DNA of 49,589 bases from Aphodosoma sp045631465 (GTDB lineage: Bacteria > Bacteroidota > Bacteroidia > Bacteroidales > Paludibacteraceae): assembly GCA_045631465.1 (NCBI GenBank), contig JAZQUV010000003.1:1-49589 (forward strand). The letters run 5' to 3'. Positions 14,857 to 21,078 of this stretch are shown in pieces. The first letter of the stretch is position 1, and each line of letters opens with the position of its first letter. The notes below the pieces were generated by a model that did not search any database, was not told the origin of the DNA, and worked only from the letters and a program-made list of their open reading frames with translations. Position numbers and translations under genes: made by a program.

Positions 14857-16395
14857 ATGAATATACTTTGGGTAGATGACGAAATCGACCTTTTAAAGCC
14901 TTATACAATCTTTTTGGCAGATAAGGGTTATGATGTGGCAACTGCTACTAATGGGCAGGATGCTATAGACATGTGTCGTGAGAATGTGTACGACATAGTG
15001 TTTCTCGATGAGAATATGCCAGGTTTGAGTGGTTTGGAAACATTGGCTCGCATAAGCGAAATGCGTCCGAACTTGCCCGTGGTGATGATTACGAAGAGCG
15101 AAGAGGAGAACATCATGGATATGGCTATTGGCAATAAGATTACAGACTATCTTATTAAGCCAGTGAACCCAAATCAGATATTGATGACACTGAAGAAACA
15201 CCTCCACAAACGTGAGATTTTCAGCGAACAAACAACTACGAATTATCGTCAGGAGTTTGCACAAATCGGTATGCAGATATCGGATCGCTTGTCGGCAGAG
15301 GAGTGGAAGGAACTGTATAAGAAGTTGATAAATTGGGATTTGAAACTCAATGAGGCTGACAACGAAATGCACGAAATGCTACGCATGCAGCGCGAAGAGG
15401 CAAATAATATGTTCATGCGTTTTGTAAAAAACAACTATGAGCAGTGGGTTAATGATGCAGACAATCGTCCGATGATTAGTCCCGATATATTCAAAAAGAA
15501 GATATTTCCGTTGCTCGATGCTGGAGAAAAGGTCTTCTTCGTGGTAATAGACAATTTCCGTTACGACCAATGGCGTATGATTCAGGAGGTGTTGGCAGAT
15601 TATTACACATTCGAGTCGGACGATTTGTATTTCAGTATTTTGCCTACAGCGACACAGTATGCTCGCAATGCGATATTTGCAGGCTTGATGCCATTGCAAA
15701 TAAAGAAAATGTTCCCTGCGTTGTGGGTTGACGAAGAGGACGAGGAGGGCAAGAATATGAACGAAGAGGAGTTGATACGCACTATGTTGGAGCGTTATCG
15801 TCGACCTATTCCGTTCTCATATCATAAATTAAATAATTCAGAAGCGGGAGAAAAATTGATTGAGCAACTACACAAATTAGAGAAAAACCCACTGAATGTG
15901 TGTGTTATCAACTTTGTGGATATGCTGTCGCATGCGCGCACCGAGAGCAAGATGATTCGCGAATTGGCAAATACCGAAGCAGCATATCGTTCGTTGGCAG
16001 TGTCGTGGTTCCGCCATTCATCGACATTCACATTGTTCAAAGAATTGGCGCGCAGAGGATTTAAAGTGGTCGTGTCGACCGACCATGGCACTGTGCATGT
16101 GGACCGTGCAATAAAGGTGGTAGGTGATAAAAACACGAATGTGAATTTGCGTTATAAGGTAGGTAAAACATTGTCGTACAACAAAAAAGAGGTGTATGAA
16201 GTGACAAATCCAGCATCGATTCAGTTGCCAGCACCGAATGTGAGTTCGACATTTATATTTGCCGGTGGCAACGACTTCTTTGCGTATCCAAACAACTATA
16301 ACTATTACGTTAGTTACTATAAAGACACATTCCAGCATGGTGGTATCTCGATGGAAGAGATGATAGTGCCAATTGTAACAATGTCAGCGAAATAA
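14857..16395 (+). CDS. porX: PorX response regulator with PglZ-type phosphodiesterase domain
   Basis: T9SS regulator of 512 residues. The receiver domain (1-120) has the acidic pair in WVDDEID, the phosphate acceptor D51 in IVFLDENMPG, the switch residue in MITKSEEE and the lysine in LIKPVNP. A helical linker follows (about 130-205). The PglZ/alkaline-phosphatase-superfamily domain (about 205-510) has metal-site motifs VVIDNFRYDQW, VINFVDMLSHAR and VVSTDHGTVHVD. In Porphyromonas gingivalis, PorX works with the kinase PorY and a sigma factor and has zinc-dependent phosphodiesterase activity; that is family knowledge, not visible here. No receiver-partner kinase lies in the window. It starts two bases after porW, which supports co-regulation of the two T9SS genes. 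Confidence 0.93.
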   Translation: MNILWVDDEIDLLKPYTIFLADKGYDVATATNGQDAIDMCRENVYDIVFLDENMPGLSGLETLARISEMRPNLPVVMITKSEEENIMDMAIGNKITDYLIKPVNPNQILMTLKKHLHKREIFSEQTTTNYRQEFAQIGMQISDRLSAEEWKELYKKLINWDLKLNEADNEMHEMLRMQREEANNMFMRFVKNNYEQWVNDADNRPMISPDIFKKKIFPLLDAGEKVFFVVIDNFRYDQWRMIQEVLADYYTFESDDLYFSILPTATQYARNAIFAGLMPLQIKKMFPALWVDEEDEEGKNMNEEELIRTMLERYRRPIPFSYHKLNNSEAGEKLIEQLHKLEKNPLNVCVINFVDMLSHARTESKMIRELANTEAAYRSLAVSWFRHSSTFTLFKELARRGFKVVVSTDHGTVHVDRAIKVVGDKNTNVNLRYKVGKTLSYNKKEVYEVTNPASIQLPAPNVSSTFIFAGGNDFFAYPNNYNYYVSYYKDTFQHGGISMEEMIVPIVTMSAK

Positions 16396-16410
16396 AATTG
16401 AGAATTGAAA

Positions 16411-16470
16411 AGACAGAATAACATAAGGACATAAAGAATATAATTTGATAAATTTTGTTCTTCTGTCTTC
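16411..16470 (+). repeat. Octamer arrays as an inverted pair between porX and murF
   Basis: AGACAGAA, TAACATAA, GGACATAA (16411-16434) face TTTTGTTC, TTCTGTCT (16453-16468). The arms are complementary enough to fold. It fills the 91-base gap between the genes and creates a false upstream extension of murF. Confidence 0.7.
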
Positions 16471-16486
16471 AGAAAAGTATATAAAA

Positions 16487-17818
16487 ATGGAAATAAAAGA
16501 GTTATACGAAATATATAAGGCTCATCCGGTGGTGACTACCGATAGCCGTAATTGCCCAGAGGGGTCGATATTTTTTGCATTGAAAGGCGAAACTTTTGAT
16601 GGAAATAAATTTGCAATGCAAGCCCTTGAAAAAGGTTGTGCCTATGCAGTAGTGGATGATTCCTCATTCCTCACTCCTCATTCCTCATTAATTTTTGTTG
16701 ATAACGTGCTAGATACATTACAACAATTGGCGCGTTACCATCGTGAGCAGTTGGACATTCCATTCGTAGGCATTACAGGTACGAATGGCAAGACTACGAC
16801 TAAAGAGTTGGTGGCTACGGTGTTGAGCAAAAAATATCGTGTACATTATACTCAAGGCAATTTCAATAACCACATTGGAGTGCCACTTACGTTGTTGAGC
16901 ATTAAGTCTGATTGCGAGATTGCAGTTATCGAGATGGGGGCAAATCATCCGGGCGAAATCAAGACATTGGCAAACATAGCATTGCCAACATGCGGTTTGA
17001 TTACTAACGTAGGCAAAGCCCATCTCGAAGGTTTTGGTTCTCTTGAGGGTGTGATAAACACCAAGAAAGAGTTGTATGACAATCTTGTAGAGCGTGGCGG
17101 TCACGTGTTTGTGAACGCAGCCAACCCTTATTTGACTAATATTATAAATAATTTTCAACTTTCAACTTTCAACTTTCAACTTTCGACTTATAGCTCAAAT
17201 CTCGATGTAGTGGCAGATGTGAATGGTCGTTTGTTGCGTTGTGCGCCGTACGTTGAGTTTGAATGGCATTCTCAACTTTCAACTTTCAACTTTCAACTTT
17301 CAACTTGTTTTGTTGGTGCGTATAACCTTGATAATATGTTGACGGCGATTACTGTAGGTTTGCATTTTGGAGTAGATGAAAAAGATATTTGCGATGCAAT
17401 AAGCAATTATGTGCCAGCAAATAATCGTTCGCAACTCACCAAAACCGAGCGCAATACGCTCATTGTAGATGCCTACAACGCCAACCCTACAAGTATGATG
17501 GCTGCGATTGACAATTTTGATATTATGGAAGGTGAGAATAAGATGGCAATACTCGGCGACATGCTCGAATTGGGCGAACAGTCGGAGGTTGAGCATCAGA
17601 ATATCGTGCGTCGATTGATGGAGTCGAAGATTGAAAGGATTATTCTGGTAGGAAAAGAGTTTAAGAAAGCATGTGAGACGTTAGGCGTGAATAAATTTGA
17701 GATAATTGAGTCGTTAGGTGATGATTTCAAATCTCAACTCTCAGATCTTAACTCTCAACTTATTCTTTTGAAGGGTTCTAACGGCATAGGCCTTTATAAA
17801 TTGATACCATATTTATAA
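16487..17818 (+). CDS. murF: MurF: UDP-MurNAc-tripeptide--D-Ala-D-Ala ligase
   Basis: Cytosolic Mur ligase that adds D-Ala-D-Ala to the peptidoglycan precursor. The start is ATG 16487 (MEIKELYEIYKAHPVVTTDSR); the frame is open 14 codons further up, but those come from a repeat. The N-terminal domain (1-100) has RNCPEGSIFFALKGETFDGN. The ATP site is GITGTNGKTTTKE (about 104-116), and EMGANHPGEI and TNVGKAHLEGFG mark the central domain. VDAYNANPTSM and ILGDMLELGEQSE mark the C-terminal domain. It has 443 residues, including four stretches that look like translated tandem repeats: SSFLTPHSS (about 58-66), NFQLSTFNFQLST (about 223-236), SQLSTFNFQLST (about 262-274) and a weaker SQLSDLNSQL near 416-426. 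They sit between conserved motifs, so the enzyme is probably active. The next gene overlaps its stop by one base (TAATG). Confidence 0.95.
   Translation: MEIKELYEIYKAHPVVTTDSRNCPEGSIFFALKGETFDGNKFAMQALEKGCAYAVVDDSSFLTPHSSLIFVDNVLDTLQQLARYHREQLDIPFVGITGTNGKTTTKELVATVLSKKYRVHYTQGNFNNHIGVPLTLLSIKSDCEIAVIEMGANHPGEIKTLANIALPTCGLITNVGKAHLEGFGSLEGVINTKKELYDNLVERGGHVFVNAANPYLTNIINNFQLSTFNFQLSTYSSNLDVVADVNGRLLRCAPYVEFEWHSQLSTFNFQLSTCFVGAYNLDNMLTAITVGLHFGVDEKDICDAISNYVPANNRSQLTKTERNTLIVDAYNANPTSMMAAIDNFDIMEGENKMAILGDMLELGEQSEVEHQNIVRRLMESKIERIILVGKEFKKACETLGVNKFEIIESLGDDFKSQLSDLNSQLILLKGSNGIGLYKLIPYL
16659..16691 (+). repeat. In-frame heptad array 1 in murF
   Basis: ATTCCTC, ATTCCTC, ACTCCTC, ATTCCTC, ATTAATT. 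Translated as SSFLTPHSSLI in the N-terminal domain. Confidence 0.8.
17153..17187 (+). repeat. In-frame heptad array 2 in murF
   Basis: Four TTTCAAC units followed by one TTTCGAC. Translated as NFQLSTFNFQLST. Confidence 0.85.
17270..17306 (+). repeat. In-frame heptad array 3 in murF
   Basis: One TCTCAAC-like unit and four TTTCAAC units (17277-17304). Translated as SQLSTFNFQLST. Together with array 2 it brackets a 27-residue segment of the central domain. Confidence 0.85.
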
Positions 17819-18264
17819 TGAAAAAGTATCTTTATATTGTAATCTGTACTCTGTTATCTGTACTCTATTCTTGCGATAGCAATATCAATCAGATTAGTCC
17901 AATCCCTGATGCGCCAGTGAGTTATACGTTGAATATATTGCGTGATGCTCCATTGTTGATGACTCCGGGCAATAGTATAGCGATTACTGAGCCTAATAAG
18001 CAGGGGCAGTATATTGGCTATGGAGGATTGCTGATATGCTATGGGTTGGACGATAAATATTATGCATTTGACCTTTGTTGTCCGCATGAGCACAGACGCG
18101 ATGTGCGAGTAGAGGTTGATATGATATTCGCAACATGCCCCGAGTGTGGTTCGCAGTTTGATGTGGGATTTGGCAGTGGGTTTTGCAACAAAGGCGAGTC
18201 GAAATATCCACTTAAACGATACACTGTAACCCGCACAGGCGATTATTTGAGGGTAACTAGATAA
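17818..18264 (+). CDS. Rieske-like lipoprotein with unusual Cys3-His ligand set
   Basis: Exported lipoprotein of 148 residues. The signal peptide ends in LLSVLYSC with C19 as the lipid site. The C-terminal half looks like a Rieske domain: C88-P-H90, then 16 residues, then C107-P-E-C110, followed by GSQFDVGFGSGFC and the SKYPLKRYTV end. The spacing fits the Rieske pattern CxH-x15-17-CxxH, but the last histidine is replaced by cysteine (C110), giving a possible Cys3-His site. C87 and H92 are also adjacent. It may bind an iron-sulfur cluster or another metal outside the inner membrane; function unknown. Its ATG shares one base with the murF stop (TAATG), so it is translationally coupled to murF and last in the porW operon. 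Confidence 0.75.
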   Translation: MKKYLYIVICTLLSVLYSCDSNINQISPIPDAPVSYTLNILRDAPLLMTPGNSIAITEPNKQGQYIGYGGLLICYGLDDKYYAFDLCCPHEHRRDVRVEVDMIFATCPECGSQFDVGFGSGFCNKGESKYPLKRYTVTRTGDYLRVTR

Positions 18265-18281
18265 AAAATATGTAAAAATAT

Positions 18282-18312
18282 TTTGTATAATGAATTAAAT
18301 TATCTAACTTTG
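18282..18312 (+). promoter_or_regulatory. gcvH promoter
   Basis: TTTG at 18282-18285, 19 bases, TAACTTTG at 18305-18312. The leader (about 60 bases) contains a hairpin GACATGGC/GCCGTGTC at 18342-18360 that resembles a dispersed palindromic repeat. Confidence 0.75.
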
Positions 18313-18382
18313 CACCTCGAAAGAAAAATATTAATCTAGTGGACATGGCGTGCCGTGTCGCTACAAAAAAAATCTATATATT

Positions 18383-18760
18383 ATGAACTTACCAAACAAC
18401 TTGAAGTACACAAAAGACCACGAATGGATTCGCGTAGAAGGCGAAGTTGCATACGTAGGTATCACTGATTTTGCTCAATCAGAACTTGGCGAAATCGTAT
18501 TCGTTGAAAACGAAAAAGAAGGCGAAACTATCGGTGCTAACGAAGTATTCGGTTCTATCGAAGCTGTTAAAACTGTTTCTGACCTTTGCATGCCTGTAAC
18601 AGGCGAAATCCTCGAAGTAAATGCTGCTCTCGAAGATGCTCCTGAATTGGTTAACAACGACCCTTATGGCGAAGGCTGGATGATCAAAATCGCAGTTAAA
18701 GATGCTGCTGAACTTGATGGCCTTATGGATGCTGAAGCATACGCTGCTTTCATCGCATAA
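18383..18760 (+). CDS. gcvH: Glycine cleavage system H protein
   Basis: Lipoyl carrier protein of the glycine cleavage system: it shuttles the aminomethyl group between the P, T and L proteins in the cytosol. It has 125 residues, the standard length. The lipoylated lysine is K63 in GSIEAVKTVSD; the N-terminal YTKDHEWIRVEGEVAYVGIT and the NNDPYGEGWMIKI end are diagnostic. I use ATG 18383 rather than the 11-codon upstream extension, because the upstream codons lie in the leader hairpin region and do not match the family. Codon use is strongly biased to GAA, GCT and AAC, suggesting high expression. The other gcv genes are not in the window; the gene has its own promoter and terminator. Confidence 0.97.
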   Translation: MNLPNNLKYTKDHEWIRVEGEVAYVGITDFAQSELGEIVFVENEKEGETIGANEVFGSIEAVKTVSDLCMPVTGEILEVNAALEDAPELVNNDPYGEGWMIKIAVKDAAELDGLMDAEAYAAFIA

Positions 18761-18783
18761 TAATTGTTCGTATCAATAATATG

Positions 18784-18816
18784 AAAAGAGAAATCCCATT
18801 GGGATTTCGCTTTTTT
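18784..18816 (+). terminator. gcvH terminator
   Basis: Stem GAAATCCC/GGGATTTC with loop ATT, extended by AAAAG and CTTTT, then a T-run; 24 bases after the gcvH stop. The remaining stretch to 19028 shows nothing recognisable. Confidence 0.85.
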
Positions 18817-19028
18817 ATTTTATAATAGTGGAGTAACCCGAAAAACCAATCAAAGAGCGCTTAGAAAGTTTATACTTAAAAAGGCATTACCTATATTCCG
18901 ATTTATTATGTAATGTTTTTCAATAACTAATTACATGAGGTTGGTATATTGGCTTAAGTTTTATATGGAAAAACTTTGTGTTGTACGTAGAGTTTTGTAA
19001 TGACAAGAGCGAAATAAAATATATAGAA

Positions 19029-19059
19029 TAGGGGATGCACCATAAAAGTGCATCCCCTA
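19029..19059 (-). terminator. Hairpin after the AAA ATPase gene
   Basis: Perfect 12-base stem TAGGGGATGCAC/GTGCATCCCCTA with a 7-base loop, starting four bases beyond the minus-strand stop codon of the ATPase. No strong U-run follows on the minus strand. Confidence 0.65.
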
Positions 19060-19063
19060 ATTA

Positions 19064-20212
19064 TTAAAATCGTTGTTTAATCCAGTAAGACAAAAATAGG
19101 TCGGATAGCATGTATTGTCTGTTGCCTTTTTCGTCGGCATCGTAGGTTATCCAATCGTCTTCGAGGAGTTGTTTGATGGCAGATTGGACTGAGCTTGTTG
19201 AATTGAGATGATGGCGACGAACGAAGTCGCCTGATGTTACTCGCTGTGCCTTACCCTCTTTGGCGATAGCAATCAACAATTCTTTGGGTTTTGGAGTCAA
19301 TAATGACAGTCTATTTTTGTAGTGTCGTTCGTTTTCTAATAAAATATCTTCAATGGCAGATTCTACTATGCTTTGAGTGCAAATACCATTGGGTTCTGTC
19401 ATCGAAAAAGCTACATTCATCACCTTTTGAATGCAATATGTATTGCCACTGAATAGGGTGTATGTATAATTAAAAGATTCTTGTTCAATGGTTTTGTTGA
19501 ATTCTTGGAATTTATAGTGAGCAAATTGAGAATATTTGTCATGGTCTATTTCACCTAAACTCATATTTACAGTGCTTGCGTAGAATGGGCGTGAAGGGGC
19601 ATTAAACATCTCCTCTAAGATGTGGCGCTCAGAGCCTGCAAAGATGAAATCGGCATTGCTGCAATGTTGTATGTGAGAGCGTAAAATAGCCTCAATGTTT
19701 TTTTCGGGATAGTAGACTATTTGTTGGAATTCGTCTATGGCAATTAGACATCGTTTGTCGGCTTTATTTATGTATTCAAATATTTCAGACAGAGTGTATT
19801 CAGGATTGCGAATTGAACCTAACGACAAATTGAATTTTGGCAATCCAGTCAGTATATCATAGCCAAATTCGCCACTAATAGAGCGTACGGTTTGCATAAA
19901 CAAATCCATCATTTGTTTGCTTTTGGGTTTTAGTGTATCAAAAATTTTACGTCCTAAAGCAAATGTGAATTCACGTAAAGAGGTAGTGTCTAAAATGTCT
20001 ATACAAAAGAGATAAAATTGTTCGTCCCAATGTGCTTCTTGTGCGCAATGTTCTATTAAACCTGTTTTTCCAATACGACGCGGAGCAGTCAATAAGACAT
20101 TGCGACCATTATAAATATGGTTAGTCAATTCTTTAGTTTCTTTTTCTCTATCACAGAAATAGTGAGAAGGAATAGCTCCTTTAATAATGAATGGATTATT
20201 TATGTGTATCAT
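19064..20212 (-). CDS. AAA-family ATPase with C-terminal winged helix
   Basis: Stand-alone ATPase of the archaeal-ATPase-like group common in Bacteroidales; no specific function known. From ATG 20212 it has 382 residues. Walker A is APRRIGKT (about residues 43-50), Walker B is CLIAIDEFQQI (about 158-168), the sensor region is DFIFAGSERHILEEMF. The last 80 residues form a winged-helix-like domain (ELLIAIAKEGKAQRVTSGDF, then SAIKQLLEDDWITYD). The frame is open nine codons further upstream, but that ATG would sit at or before the predicted transcription start; MIHINNPFIIKG matches the family's usual beginning. It stands alone with its own promoter and hairpin. Confidence 0.85.
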   Translation of the reverse strand: MIHINNPFIIKGAIPSHYFCDREKETKELTNHIYNGRNVLLTAPRRIGKTGLIEHCAQEAHWDEQFYLFCIDILDTTSLREFTFALGRKIFDTLKPKSKQMMDLFMQTVRSISGEFGYDILTGLPKFNLSLGSIRNPEYTLSEIFEYINKADKRCLIAIDEFQQIVYYPEKNIEAILRSHIQHCSNADFIFAGSERHILEEMFNAPSRPFYASTVNMSLGEIDHDKYSQFAHYKFQEFNKTIEQESFNYTYTLFSGNTYCIQKVMNVAFSMTEPNGICTQSIVESAIEDILLENERHYKNRLSLLTPKPKELLIAIAKEGKAQRVTSGDFVRRHHLNSTSSVQSAIKQLLEDDWITYDADEKGNRQYMLSDLFLSYWIKQRF

Positions 20213-20241
20213 ATAATTATCTCTTTTGTTTATTTTCATTG

Positions 20242-20273
20242 CAAAGATAATACCTTTTTTTTAATTATGCAAA
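20242..20273 (-). promoter_or_regulatory. AAA ATPase promoter
   Basis: On the minus strand: TTTG (20273-20270), 20 bases, TATCTTTG (20249-20242). Transcription would start near 20235, about 23 bases before the chosen ATG. Confidence 0.65.
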
Positions 20274-20348
20274 TAAAATTATGCTAGTAGAATAATTTTG
20301 TTAGAATAATCCTGCAGAAAGATTTATTAGTAGACTGAAAGACTGCAT

Positions 20349-20444
20349 AATATAACGTTAGTTTGATATAAAATACTGGAAGGTAATCCGTGTTATCTGT
20401 GCTTCCCGTGTGCAATAAAAGTTATATCGAACTCACGTTAATAT
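20349..20444. repeat. Palindromic (MITE-like) element, 96 bases
   Basis: Left arm 20349-20373 (TATAACGTTAGTTTGATATA) and right arm 20421-20444 (TTATATCGAACTCACGTTAA) are inverted copies with three or four mismatches. The middle contains TAATCCGTGTTATCTGTG. Size and shape suggest a miniature inverted-repeat element. Confidence 0.55.
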
Positions 20445-20823
20445 AGACTATTTTTGCGTGCTAAGTTGCAATATTTATTTCATAAAACAATGCTTTTTTT
20501 TATATGTAATTTCAAATTTCACGCCTATCCTATTTCTAACCCAACAGCAAGGTGCAAGCAACCTTCACCGAAGAAAACAGTCACTCTCACACCATACATT
20601 TGCAAAGTTTTGTTCTTTTTGGTGTTAAAATTCACCACACAAAGCCAACTTTGCAATTGCAAAGTTGCAAAGTTAAGGTAATCTATTGATAATTAGCCTA
20701 AAAATATTTTTATGACATATGCAATGTAAAACAAATAACAGCGTACAACTAAAAGAGTATCAGCCTATTACCCCAATTTTGCAAACTTTGCGAACTTTGC
20801 AAGTCCCTATTTTTCTATGTCTT

Positions 20824-20895
20824 TTCCTAAAAATAGTAGACAGTTTTTTCACTATTTCCTAGATTAATAGACATCTTCCTAAAAATATAGACATT
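20824..20895. repeat. Degenerate direct repeats TTCCTAnAnATA-TAGACA
   Basis: Copies near 20824-20842, 20855-20875 and 20876-20895, with a fourth partial TATCCTATTTTTT after. Spacing is irregular (about 20-30 bases). Lies about 200 bases before htpG. Confidence 0.5.
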
Positions 20896-21010
20896 ATCCT
20901 ATTTTTTTTGACTTCGTAACTTCGAAAGTTCGCAAGTTCTTTTTTTTTGATGTATAGTGACATTCTGGCAGAAGTTCTACTATGGCACTATATTTGACTA
21001 TGCATTTTCG

Positions 21011-21042
21011 CTAATTGGTCCAACTTGACTAATCGGTCTAAC
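21011..21042. repeat. 18-base-period direct repeat upstream of htpG
   Basis: CTAATTGGTCCAAC at 21011-21024 and CTAATCGGTCTAAC at 21029-21042 differ at two positions. They lie 36 bases before the htpG ATG, just downstream of a candidate -7 box TATATTTG (20989-20996). In the mRNA leader they could be an operator or an RNA element. Confidence 0.5.
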
Positions 21043-21078
21043 AAACTAATATAAACTCTAAAAAAATATAATACTATT

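Larger units (their letters stand above)
20240..21078. other. Gene-free, repeat-rich stretch between the AAA ATPase and htpG
   Basis: About 840 bases with no convincing gene. It contains a palindromic element (20349-20444), an inverted fragment of the dispersed 35-base repeat (20542-20569), GCAAAGTT-type octamers in opposite orientations (about 20647-20674 and 20776-20803), three to four copies of a TTCCTAAAAATA..TAGACA motif (20824-20895), a GAAAGTTC/GCAAGTTC run (20916-20939), and an 18-base direct repeat next to htpG (21011-21042). The open frame 20454-20681 crosses these repeats and is not believed. Confidence 0.7.

Noticed and set aside
14857..16395. Phage-defence PglZ (BREX/Pgl) protein
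   Set aside because: The PglZ-type domain is fused to an N-terminal receiver domain and sits next to porW; this is the PorX architecture, and no BREX partners are present.
18341..18363. Riboswitch for glycine in the gcvH leader
   Set aside because: The leader is only about 60 bases with one simple hairpin that resembles a dispersed palindromic repeat; it is too short for a glycine aptamer.
20454..20681. A 75-codon open frame in the gap before htpG
   Set aside because: Crosses the dispersed repeat and GCAAAGTT octamers, has no promoter or start context, and its translation looks like repeat sequence.
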